Positions 12,205-21,009 of a stretch of DNA of 64,000 bases are shown piece by piece. The notes under the pieces were generated by a model, which saw only the letters and a list, made by a program, of their open reading frames with translations, ran no database searches and was not told the DNA's origin. Where the stretch lies: assembly GCA_029215795.1 (NCBI GenBank), contig JARDYH010000002.1, positions 15,183,001 to 15,247,000 of the forward strand, read 5' to 3'. Positions within the stretch are counted from its first letter, which is position 1, and each line of letters begins with the position of its first letter. The stretch is from Anniella stebbinsi (Eukaryota > Chordata > Lepidosauria > Squamata > Anniellidae). A program made the position numbers and the translations under genes.

Positions 12205-13265
12205 GGACATTAAGAACATCAGAAGAGCCATGTTGGATCAGACCAAGGGTCATCTGGTCTAGCGCTCTTCTCACACAGTGGCCAACTACTGTCAACTATG
12301 AACCCACAGCAGGGCATGGGTGCAAAAGCATCCTCCTATCCATTTCCCCAGCAACTGGTATATATAAGCTTACTGCCTAGGATACTGGAGGTAGCACATA
12401 GCCAACAGGACTAATAGTCATTGATAGCCTTCTCCAGGAATTTATCTAACCCCTTTTAAAGCCATAGTGAATTCCATAGTTTAACTATACACTGGCTCAA
12501 TTTGGATGACATATTAGGCAATGGAGGGGTAAATAACGTTCTGACCATGCGTTAAGCAGGAGGAGCTTCACAGATGACATGCTGCAGCCAACGCTGCTCA
12601 GCACTGGCAAACGCCCCAGCTGTTACGAACTTGCGGTGGCCATTTTGGTTGCAGCCTCTCCTCCCTGTGTCCTCCAGCTGTATCCCAGCAGGCACCATGA
12701 GTTCTGCCGGCTGCATAGAGCGGCCGGCTTTGGGGGGGGGGGTTGGCTGCTCTAGGCAGCAGAACTCTATTCTGAAACGGAATAGTCCACAGAGAGAGGG
12801 GGGCTGAATTCAGATGACACTTTAAACAATGGGGCTTCGGGCTAAACAACGTGCAAGCCCATTGTTTCGCTCCATTGTTTAAAGTGCCTGATTAACGTAC
12901 TGTCAGTTGTGTGTTGCCCTCCAAACGATGCAATAAGCAACACAACTGACTATTGTTTCCCCCCCTCCGTTGCCTAATGTATCGTCCAAATTGAGCCACT
13001 GTGTGAAGAAGTACTTCCTTTTATCTGTCCTGAACCTCCCACCAATCAGCTTCATTGGATGACCCCCCCACCACCACCACTGGGTTCTAGTTTTATGAGA
13101 AAGCAAGAAAAACGTCAACCTATTCACATTCTCCACACCATGGAGACATGATACCTTCCTTTTTCCAAGCTAAACAATCCTGGATGTTGACCCTTCTCTT
13201 ATAGGGGAGATGCCTCCAGTCCCTTGATCATTTTAGTTCTCCTTTTCTGTACTTTTTGCTGCTCT
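12205..13265 (-). mobile_element. CR1/L3-like LINE 3' end, split by a MITE
   Basis: The right-to-left LINE tail begins at aagaacatcagaagagcc and carries the diagnostic ttggatcagaccaagggtc block. It runs to about 12493, then resumes at about 12998 with gtgtgaagaagtacttcc and continues to about 13265. The insertion is the MITE at 12494-12997; removing it restores the order seen in the copy at 20658. The element is 5'-truncated and non-coding here. Confidence 0.7.
12494..12997 (+). mobile_element. PIF/Harbinger-like MITE, 3-bp TSD (copy B)
   Basis: The ends ggctcaatttggatgacat and atcgtccaaattgagcc are inverted and flanked by act on both sides (12491-12493, 12998-13000). The target is the LINE tail, whose reading is continuous across the duplication, so the 3-bp TSD is well supported. 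A second end-like word (ggctgaattcagatgacac) near 12803 marks a nested or tandem relative. The 12730s contain a G run. No open reading frame of note. Confidence 0.8.
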
Positions 13266-13941
13266 GCTGTGTCAAACACATTGTGGTGGAAACCCAAAGC
13301 ACTGTCTATAAGAGGATCTTTCCTTGCGCTTGGAACTCCCCCGCTCCCATGCTTTCTTCACAAACTTTCTATCTTATAAATAGAATACGATGGACTGAGG
13401 AGAGTCCATAGCTCTGTGCCTACTTTGATTCTACTCAAAGTCTAACTCTTCACCATGCTCTAAGGGCCCTCAAATATGGGGGGAGGTTCCTGGAAGAGCA
13501 TCTCAATCCACTAGGGGATGGGACTTCAGGTCCTAGAATCTCTGGTGGGGAAGTTATGTAGACTATGGAGTTTCAGTTTTCTACTTCGGATTCTGGAACA
13601 CGTAGCTCAAATCCCAGTCCTCGGCAGGAAATGACCCTCTGCTAGAGGCTGGGAATACTAACTTGCCCTGTACCAAGGTATGTTTGGGGCACTTGGAGAA
13701 GAGGGGAGAGGAGGAGGTGGATTTTCCCTCACAGGCCTTTTTCAAGGGTGTATTTCAGTGAAAGTGTGTTAACTGAACTAATTGATCCCATATCCATACC
13801 CCAGGGAAGTTGAGTTGTGAGCTACAGGTATAGAGTTGTCTCATTTCAATCATCATTTGTTTTCTTCTTTTTTCAGCCAGCATATTTTAGATTTGGAATC
13901 TACTTCACTCCTGTTAGGAATTTTATCAGATCTCTTCCTTC
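13266..13941. other. Unassigned DNA
   Basis: No element ends, tails or exons recognised. A stretch near 13500-13580 (aatctctggtggggaag) may be an old palindromic MITE, but it was not confirmed. Confidence 0.4.
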
Positions 13942-13949
13942 ACCTGTGC

Positions 13950-14550
13950 TAGGGTGACCAGATAAAATCCAGGTCAGGGCTCATGTAACTTTAACAGTTG
14001 TAGAGCAAAGGGAATTTCAGCCAGGGTCATTTGTATGCAATTAGTTCCTGGTGAAATTCCCTCTTCATCACAACTGTTAAAGTTGCAGGGGCCCTGCCTT
14101 CTTTTGTATATGGTCACTCTAGTATAGTGCCTGCACTTTTAACTGTTGTGATGAAGAGAGAATTTCACCAGGAACTGTTTGCATACAAATGACACTGGCT
14201 GAAATTCCCTTTTCTCTACAACTGTTAAAGTTACATGAGCCCTGACCTGGATTTTATCTGGTCACCCTAAAGACTGTAGAACTTTTCTCCTGTAACGTCA
14301 GTACTCAGTATAGTGGCCTAAGACATTTTAAAATGCACCTATTTATAATGTTTTAAAATACTATCTATAACGTTCCAAGCTACAGTGTAGATCAGCTCTA
14401 AGTTCTGCAAACAAGAGACTTGCAGTACAGGACAAATGGCAGAGGGTACTTTTTTAGTCTCTCCACTCTTCATTTATTCTGCTTTCCCCCCAGACAGGCC
14501 TCTGAGCCCATCTACATGAGCCCTGACCTGGATTTTATCTGGTTACCCTA
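13950..14550 (+). mobile_element. hAT-like MITE with perfect 8-bp TSD, interrupted
   Basis: Starts with tagggtgaccagataaaatc and ends with gattttatctggttaccct plus A. It is flanked by acctgtgc on both sides (13942-13949, 14551-14558). The first 320 bases (to 14269) already form a complete palindromic copy like that at 16835, including its own right end. The rest is an inserted segment plus a second copy of the right end. An 8-bp duplication is the hAT signature. Non-coding. Confidence 0.85.
14270..14513 (+). mobile_element. Inserted MITE fragment with long flanking duplication
   Basis: Homologous to the right half of the element at 38225-39012: both contain ttctcctgtaacgt, cctaagac and ttttaaaatactat in order. 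It sits between two copies of the block acatgagccctgacctgg (14233 and 14514 onwards), about 38 bases each, which could be a long insertion duplication or a segmental duplication. Confidence 0.55.
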
Positions 14551-14558
14551 ACCTGTGC

Positions 14559-16826
14559 TGTTGGATATCTAGTACTTGCGAGCTTTCCTTTCCATGTGTC
14601 TGCTAGGGTCGCATTGTAAGTCTCAATGTTCCCATGATGCTTTTTTAGCTGCAAAGCATTTGGTTGGGGAAAAGACAGCCACCTGCCACACGTGCGTCAG
14701 AGGACACCACTTTGGTTCTGACAGCTGTAGGCTTGATCTCTCTTCTTTCCATCTGGCAAGTTCCTTGGGCTCTCATTATGGTTTTCCTTTTCACTAATTC
14801 CTCAGAAGATGCATTTAGAAGCCTCTCTGCAAAGAGGAAGTAATTATAATGCTAAGTGTTACATGCCAATTCAATATTCCTTTCTCCCACGCACAATATT
14901 TTCCCGCTTTGATAATTTCGGGGGCTCAAATGAACACACGGCTATGTTTTCTTCCCAAGCTTCTGATGAGTTGACAATATTTTCTGAAAGCGAAGTATAT
15001 CAGTTGGCGGGGGTGGGGGGAATGTTGTCCTTCTGCCCTTAACTATAATTCCAGACTCATTGGGGAAATAAAGTGTGATGACCCAAACCTCCCTCCTACT
15101 CTTTCTGGAAACTGAACAAAGTACATGTCCACACAGCACAGACACCAAGATGTACACATTGACACATTCCAGACTGAACTCCTCCTTCATTTCCCTTTCC
15201 CCATCACTCAACTTGTGTTAAAGAGGTACTGTAGAAAACATATGGAGGATGCATGACCAGGCCGTCTCAGGCTATTGATTGGTCAGTTTGAATTTCCCTC
15301 CCAGGGAGCTGTCCAGCCTCACCAGAGAAAAAAATGGTATTGGTGAAGGAAACTTCCTTTGTATTTGGCTGATTGGCAAAGAGTCAAGGCAAAACTCTTC
15401 CACGCTCTGGAGTCCCAGGTAATTCTCAACTCTCCCCCTTCTTGAAAGCTGCTTTGGTGATTTACTCTTAGGATCCTGTTAAATAAGGTTTAGTTGAGCT
15501 AGTTTGAAGTGTCCTCAAGTGGGCCTTTCCTACAAGTCTTAATAACCAGGCAGATTCATAACGAGATAGGTGACCCCTTGGTAGCCAGCTGTTTAGCATA
15601 AGCACTGGGCATATGGCATCCAATACTGGTGTGGTTGCAAATTGAGCCCTTGGTGAGGATAACACTTTTAAAAATACTCTGATGTTTCTGTAATAAGTAG
15701 CAAAGGTCTTTGTTCTATGGTGAACTACCACAAGGCAAATCCAATAGTCCTAGCTTTGGAAATTAGCACCTCCACTCCACATTGATACTTGGGTACCAAA
15801 AATTGTTTGCATGGATTCAAACCTTGGAAAGAGACCATCATCTTGTAACAATAAAGCAAATTCTTCCAGGAGACTCTTCCTTCTTTCCTGTAGTAGAGAA
15901 GTGAAAATGATCTCCAAATGATGGTCTAGATGTGGACATGAGGGATGTGGACCTAAACCTGTTCATTCTCTATCTGCGTTATGGAGTCCTTGAAAAAAAA
16001 TATATTTTGGGGTTGTCAATGGGGATTAATGGGTGCCTATTCCATTATATTACATTTAAACACAGAGAAATATGGCTTTTGGGTAAACCAACTAGTGATG
16101 AATGGTATGTGTTGAGGTTTTCATTTTGAATTGAAAATGGTGGGGCTCTAATAACTTTATCATGGTTCAGTACATTATCGGACAAGTGGGAATATTTTAC
16201 TCCATGCACAAAAAGATTCCATCTTCCATTCTGCCTCATAAATTAACCCCCCCCCCCTTTGATATTCTCAGGTCACAAACTAACATTAGGCCTCAACATA
16301 AATCTACAAGGACTTTGTAAGGAAGAGGTGTAATTGTGACAAAGTGTTTTGGCTTTAGAAAGCCAACTTTATGGTTTGCGTGATCTCCATTAGTCCACTG
16401 ACCTTTGTCTTTAATATTTCTGCCACTATATACTATTTAACTTGATCCAGATTATAGGTTCACTTCCTTAGTTTTGATCCATAATTTCTGAAGCTGTGCA
16501 AATAGGGTCTGGATGTTCATAGTGTAGGTCTGGATTTTCTTCTGTCCATTAGTTGCATGATAATGTAGCCAAAATCAAACAGAAACTCAAGGAGTGTATC
16601 CAGTTTTGATCCTACTTAGAGTAGACCCACTGAAAAGAATGTGACTTAAGTTGGATATAGCCCATTGGATATGACCCAAAATAGTTAAAAGTCATCAATC
16701 ATTTGTTAATTGCAAAACATTCATCTCTATGATTGGGCAGGATATCTCTTTTATATTGCAAGAACCTACATGGTGTGTAGCACATCTCTGAGCACAAATT
16801 CTTTGAAATTCTCATACACTGAAATC
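14559..16826. other. Unassigned DNA
   Basis: No repeat ends or exons recognised over 2.3 kb. The blocks at 14600-14800 and 14860-15000 have balanced composition without obvious repeats and could be unique sequence. A C run lies at 16246-16256. A short word near 16600 (tagagtagacccactgaa) resembles a common reptile repeat. Confidence 0.45.
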
Positions 16827-16834
16827 CTCATGAG

Positions 16835-17154
16835 TAGGCTGACCATATGAAAAGGAGGACAGGTCTCATGTAACTTTAACAGTTGTAGAGAAAAGGGAAT
16901 TTCAGCCAGTGTTATTAGTATGCAATTAGTTCCTGGTGAAATTCCCTCTTCATCACAACAGTTAAAGGTGCATGCACTATACTAGAGTGACCATATACAA
17001 AAGAAGGCAGGGCCCCTGCAACTTTAACTGTGGTGATGAAGAGGGAATTTCACCAGGAACTAATTGCATACAAATGACACTGGCTGAAATTCCCTTTTCT
17101 CTACAACTGTTAAAGTTACAAGAGCCCTGTCCTCCTTTTCATATGGTCAGCCTA
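16835..17154 (+). mobile_element. hAT-like palindromic MITE, perfect 8-bp TSD
   Basis: The ends taggctgaccatatgaaaag and cttttcatatggtcagccta are near-perfect inverted repeats, flanked by ctcatgag on both sides (16827-16834, 17155-17162). The interior is itself inverted (aactttaacagttgtagag on the left, ctacaactgttaaagtt on the right), so the whole element folds into one long hairpin. Same family as 13950; more distantly related to 33889 and 53819. Non-coding. Confidence 0.9.
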
Positions 17155-17205
17155 CTCATGAGTTCCCTGTTAGTGGGACCAAGATTACCAAGGGTCAAGC
17201 AGGGT

Positions 17206-17206
17206 C

Positions 17207-17243
<37 letters not shown>

Positions 17244-17320
17244 GCAACTGGCATCCTTTTTTTAGATATTTATTTGTTTTACTTATATTCCCACCTTTCT
17301 GCCAAAGTGTGGCACTTAAG
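17206..17320. repeat. (AAT)n microsatellite and SINE-like tail
   Basis: AAT repeats at 17206-17243 are followed by a word resembling the reversed 3' tail of Sauria SINEs (tatattcccacctttctgcc). The SINE body is absent, so only a tail fragment remains. Confidence 0.6.
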
Positions 17321-18156
17321 ATTTTTTTAAAAAAACCTGTATTACAGCACAGGTTGAATCCCTTTTCCCTGATCTGCCTTTCAACTAACCAGAAACACCT
17401 CTGTCTTGTCTGGGCAAGTTTCAATTGGTTTACCCTCATCCAGCCCATTACCAATGACAGATGCTAATGTAGAACTAGAACCGCTTCCTTGGGCAACTGC
17501 CAGGACCCCAGCACCCCCTGCCTCACTAATACCTCCTCTGTGCCTCCAATCAAACCTCTGCTACTGTTCTGATCAGTACCAAGTATCTGGCCGTAGATGC
17601 TATTTTAATTTCCCACAATGCTCCAGAGTGACACTACATTGTGTACATTGTGAGAACTCAAAATGGCATCTAGCTAATTACAACATGGCGGACCACCACC
17701 AGGTAAGCTCTCTTCTAATAGAATGGGGATCCACCACAGGGTGCTTTGCCTAGGGCCCATTCAAACCTGGATCCATCATTGGGGTCAGGCAATAAAGCAG
17801 TGTGGCCACATCCTTGTCCCCAATTCCAACATGTTCGATTTCTCTATTGGGGTGAATGGAAGAAAAATGCTGCACTCAGGAACTCCATAAGGGCAGGACA
17901 GGAGTGGGCATAAAGAAGACCTCCAGATATCTGGGATCCCAACATTCCTGACCATGGCCATGCTGGCAGAGTCTTCTGGAAGTTGAAGCCCAAAGCATCT
18001 GGAGATCTGCCTAACCCTGGGGAAGGATGCTAAATGTGTGCCTCTCCACAATCCCATCTCCTCTCCACAATCCCATCTCTTCATACCTCCATCCTGGGTT
18101 CTGTTTCTTGGTCACAGCAGAGTGTGATTTATTTCTTATGTATTTATTTATTGCAT
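17321..18156. other. Unassigned DNA with one palindromic MITE
   Basis: The segment 17918-18028 (ctccagatatctgggatccc to gcatctggagatctgcc) resembles the widespread palindromic hAT-like MITE also seen at 43378, 47604, 52391 and 55868. The rest is unassigned. Confidence 0.45.
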
Positions 18157-18326
18157 TTTTATACTAGGGGTGTGCACGGACCCCCCGGATCGGATCGGGA
18201 CCCGGATCGGGACCTCCAATTTTGTCCCGGACCGGTTCGGACAAAATCGGAGGCCCCCCGGACCGGATCGAGTCCGATCCTGACCCAAAAATCGTAAATT
18301 TTTGGATCGGCCGCCATTTTTTTCCC

Positions 18327-18356
18327 CATAGACTTGCATTGCAATGCAAGTCTATG
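18327..18356. repeat. Perfect 30-bp palindrome
   Basis: Left arm catagacttgcattg is followed immediately by its exact reverse complement. It is bracketed by a further inverted pair (ccgccattttttt and aaaaaatggcgg), giving a cruciform-capable core of about 60 bp. Confidence 0.95.
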
Positions 18357-18599
18357 AGGAAAAAATGGCGGCGGGTGGGTGAGGGGGGGCCTAACTCCCT
18401 CCCCCCCCCGGGGCCGTCCGCTGTGGACGGCCCCGGCAGGTAAGCCCCCTCCCCCGCGCTCCCTACCCCCCCTGGGGCCGCCCGCTTCCATCCGCTGGCG
18501 CCCGCGGGCGCCAGCGGATAGAAGCGGACGGCTCCGGGGGGGGGTAAGCCCCCTTCCCCGCCACTGCTTACCTTCTCGGCCCGTCCGCTCCCGTCCGGC

Positions 18600-19212
18600 G
18601 CCGGCGGCTACTACCAGCGGGCTCCGCGGCCTACTCTCGAGTAGCGCGCTGGGTGATGACATCACCCGGCGCGCCACCCTGGAGTAGGCCGCGGAGCCTG
18701 CTGGTAGTAGTAGGCGCCGGCACCGGGACGGGAGCCGCCGGGACGGGAAGGTAAGGGCCCCCCTCCCCCCTCCGCGCGCCCCCTCCTCCCCTCCACGCAC
18801 CCCCTGCTTACCTTCCCGTCCCGGCGGCTCCCGTCCGGCGCCGGCGCCTACTACTACCAGCAGGCTCCGCGGCCTGCTCTAGAGTAGCGCGCCGGGTGAT
18901 GACATCACCCGGCGCGCCACCCTAGAGCAGGCCGCGGAGCCTGCTGGTAGTAGTAGGCGCCGGCGCCGGGACGGGAGCCGCCGGGACGGGAAGGTAAGGG
19001 CCCCCCTCCCCCCTCCGCGCGCCCCCTCCGCGCGCCCCCTCCTCCCCTCCACGCACCCCCTGCTTACCTTCTCGGCCCGTCCGCTCCCGTCCGGGGCCGG
19101 TGGCTACCACCAGCAGGCTCCGCAGCCTGCTCTAGAGTAGCGCGCCGGGTGATGACATCACCCGACGCGCCACCCTAGAGCAGGCCGCGGAGCCCGCTGG
19201 TAGTAGCTGCTA
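18600..19212. repeat. Three tandem long palindromes
   Basis: Three copies of a roughly 245-bp unit, each centred on gggtgatgacatcaccc, with gacatcaccc at about 18658, 18901 and 19154. In each, arms of about 55 bp (actaccagc, ctccgcggcct and so on) are mirrored on the other side. Between the units lie CCGTCCCGG-type and CCCCCTCC-type spacers. Confidence 0.85.
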
Positions 19213-19610
19213 GTGCCGGACGGGAGCGGACGGGCCGAGAAGGTAAGCGCCCCCTCCTCCCCCCCCCCGCTGTCCACTTTCATCGGTGGGCGCCCGCTGG
19301 CGCCCGCCAATGGAAGCGGCGGTGGGCGCCAGTGGGCGCCCGCCGATCCGCCGATCCGCCGAACCGGTTCGGAGCCTTTTCGGACCGGTTCGGATTGGAT
19401 CGGCCGATCCAGCTGCGGGATCGGAAATCGGATAATTTATCTGATTTCCCACTGGACCGGACTCGGATCGTGGATCGGGTCCGATCCAGTGCACATCCCT
19501 ATTTTATACCCCCCAATAGCCAAAGCTCTCTGGGTGGTTTATAAAAGTTAATGGAATATAGGGAGATGACGAGGATCATCATCACCATCATTGTAAAATG
19601 AATTCCAACT

Positions 19611-19740
19611 CAGTGGAGGCTGGTGGCTCCTATTTTAATGGGGCAGTGAATCTACTCTGGATTTCAGTCAGAACCAGTCAGAATTCTAAAGGAGTTTTCC
19701 AAAGTGCTGAACCCTGTCCTTTATCTCCACGGTTACAACT
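19611..19740 (+). mobile_element. cagtggaggctggtggctc repeat, hAT-like
   Basis: Starts with cagtggaggctggtggctcc and contains tttcagtcagaacc and ctctaaaggag-like words, shared with 42457 and 46309. CAGTGG-type starts are common in hAT elements, but no duplication was found here. Confidence 0.5.
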
Positions 19741-19969
19741 TACAGTGGTAGTAATCTTAATACTCTTTTGTTCATCAGCCATTATCATTTTTAATGTATT
19801 AGTTCAGGGAAGGATTCTCCCCTATACACACATACACCAATAGACATATAATTCTCAAGTAAGTTTCTTTTGATGATCAGCTACTTGGATTTTTTTTCTC
19901 CAGCAGTCAGTTACTAGAGAAAAACAACTTGGCCCCCAAGGATTGCAGTAAGTATTGACTGGTTCTATA

Positions 19970-20388
19970 GGATCCCCTCTACAAGGATTCGCTTTTGCGC
20001 CCGGTTAGGCGATTATGCGCATAATCGCTGAAGCACATTTACACCTAATACCTCTGCACGAGAGGTGGCGAGAGGCGGTGAAGCGCATTAACGGATGTCC
20101 AAAATGCACTTTCCAAGTAGTTAATGCGCATAAGCGCTTGTTCACATAGTCAAAATGCGCTTTAACGGTTGGAGCAAAATAAAACTCGCGATTTAACGCG
20201 CATTCGATAATGCGCATAATCGGAGAGATAACGCGCCTCTACGCCCGATTTGCGCTCCGTTCTTGTAGAGGTAAAAAAATTTAAGTGCCTTGAAACCTCT
20301 CTTGTAGATCTTGTAGAGATCTTGTAGAGATCTTGTAGGATCTTGTAGAGATCTTGTAGAGATCTTGTAGGATCTTGTAGAGGGTCCC
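19970..20388 (+). mobile_element. PIF/Harbinger-like MITE, ctctacaag ends (copy 1)
   Basis: Left end ggatcccctctacaagg; right end cttgtagagggtcc in inverse. The interior is very similar to 40033-40387 (my estimate is above 90 percent) and is full of gcgcataatcg and gcgcattaacg words, including a perfect 20-bp palindrome at 20009-20028. The right third has expanded into a minisatellite absent from copy 2. The CpG-rich interior is unlike the flanks. No clear duplication is visible here, but copy 2 has flanking taa. Confidence 0.75.
20297..20383. repeat. cttgtag minisatellite inside the MITE
   Basis: Eight copies of cttgtag in a 10-11-bp period (agatcttgtag and gatcttgtag variants). The related MITE at 40033 has a single copy at the equivalent place, so the array grew after the two copies separated. 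Confidence 0.9.
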
Positions 20389-20447
20389 TTTTCATGGGCA
20401 GTTGCAAGCCAACACCAAGCATTGTTGGGTGGGGGGAGGAATACCCT

Positions 20448-20657
20448 GCTTATCTGGATCCATTTCAATCTGGTTTCAGGTCTTGTTTTAGCACTGAGTT
20501 TGCCTTGGTCTCCCTGATGGGGAAGGACAGGAGAAGAGAAACTCTAATGCTTTCTCAACAGCCTTCAATACTATCAGCTATGGTATCTTTCTGGATAGGC
20601 TCTCAGGATTGGGGACTGGAAACACAGTGGTTCAGTGGTTCCAGTCCTACTGGAAGG
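20448..20657 (+). pseudogene. L2 reverse transcriptase fragment
   Basis: Reads LDPFQSGFRSCFSTEFALVS, then, after frame slips, words equivalent to the AFN.I..G and W...Y motifs (cagccttcaatactatc, ggttcagtggttccagt). This corresponds to residues 115-190 of the RT at 60873. Several small indels break the frame, and it is cut at the right by a LINE tail. L2 RT copies element RNA at its insertion site; this piece is inactive. Confidence 0.7.
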
Positions 20658-21009
20658 GCAAGAAAAGAAGTACTTCTTCACACTCCGCATAGTTAAACTA
20701 TGGAATTCACTACCACAAGATGGCTTTAAAATTGGATAGCTTTAAAAGGGAGTTGGATAAATTCCTGGAGGAGAAGGCTATCATGGTTAGTAGTCCTGAT
20801 GGCTACGTGCTACCTCCTGTATCAGAGGCAGTAAGCCTATATACACCAGTTGTTGAGAAACATGGACGGGAGGGTGCAGTTGCACTATAGCCTGCTTGTG
20901 GGTTCCTGGTCAACAGCTGTTTGCCCACTGTGTGAACGGAGTGCAGGACTAGATGGACCCTTGGTCTGATCCGTCATAGCTCTTCTTATGTTCTTATGTT
21001 CTTATGTTC
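20658..21009 (+). mobile_element. CR1/L3-like LINE 3' end with (TTCTTATG)n tail
   Basis: Non-coding 3' end beginning with gaagtacttcttcacac and continuing through aattcctggaggagaaggc and agatggacccttggtctgatc to a tail of tandem TTCTTATG units at 20981-21009. Same family as 24003 (plus) and the reversed copies at 12205, 29768 and 44398. Confidence 0.75.

Larger units (their letters stand above)
18165..19501 (+). mobile_element. GC-rich palindromic hAT-like element, perfect 8-bp TSD
   Basis: The ends taggggtgtgcacgga and the inverted tgcacatcccta are flanked by ttttatac on both sides (18157-18164, 19502-19509). This exact 8-bp duplication indicates hAT-type insertion. The interior is extremely GC- and CpG-rich against an AT-rich background and is built from inverted repeats: subterminal GGATCGG-type blocks, a perfect 30-bp palindrome, and three large palindromes in tandem. 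Open frames here (one of 213 codons on the minus strand) are low-complexity, arising from GC bias. There is no transposase, so it must be moved in trans. Relatives with the same end type are at 40825 and 46812. Confidence 0.9.

Noticed and set aside
18159..18800. 213-codon minus-strand frame (RGGGR-rich)
   Set aside because: It lies inside a GC-rich transposon with palindromic sequence; stop codons are rare by composition and the protein is low-complexity with no domain.
18165..19501. CpG island as a host gene promoter
   Set aside because: The island is bounded exactly by transposon ends and an 8-bp duplication, so it is imported DNA; no exon lies next to it.
20297..20383. Short evenly spaced repeats resembling a CRISPR array
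   Set aside because: Unit is only 10-11 bp with no spacers, in a eukaryotic MITE; it is a minisatellite.
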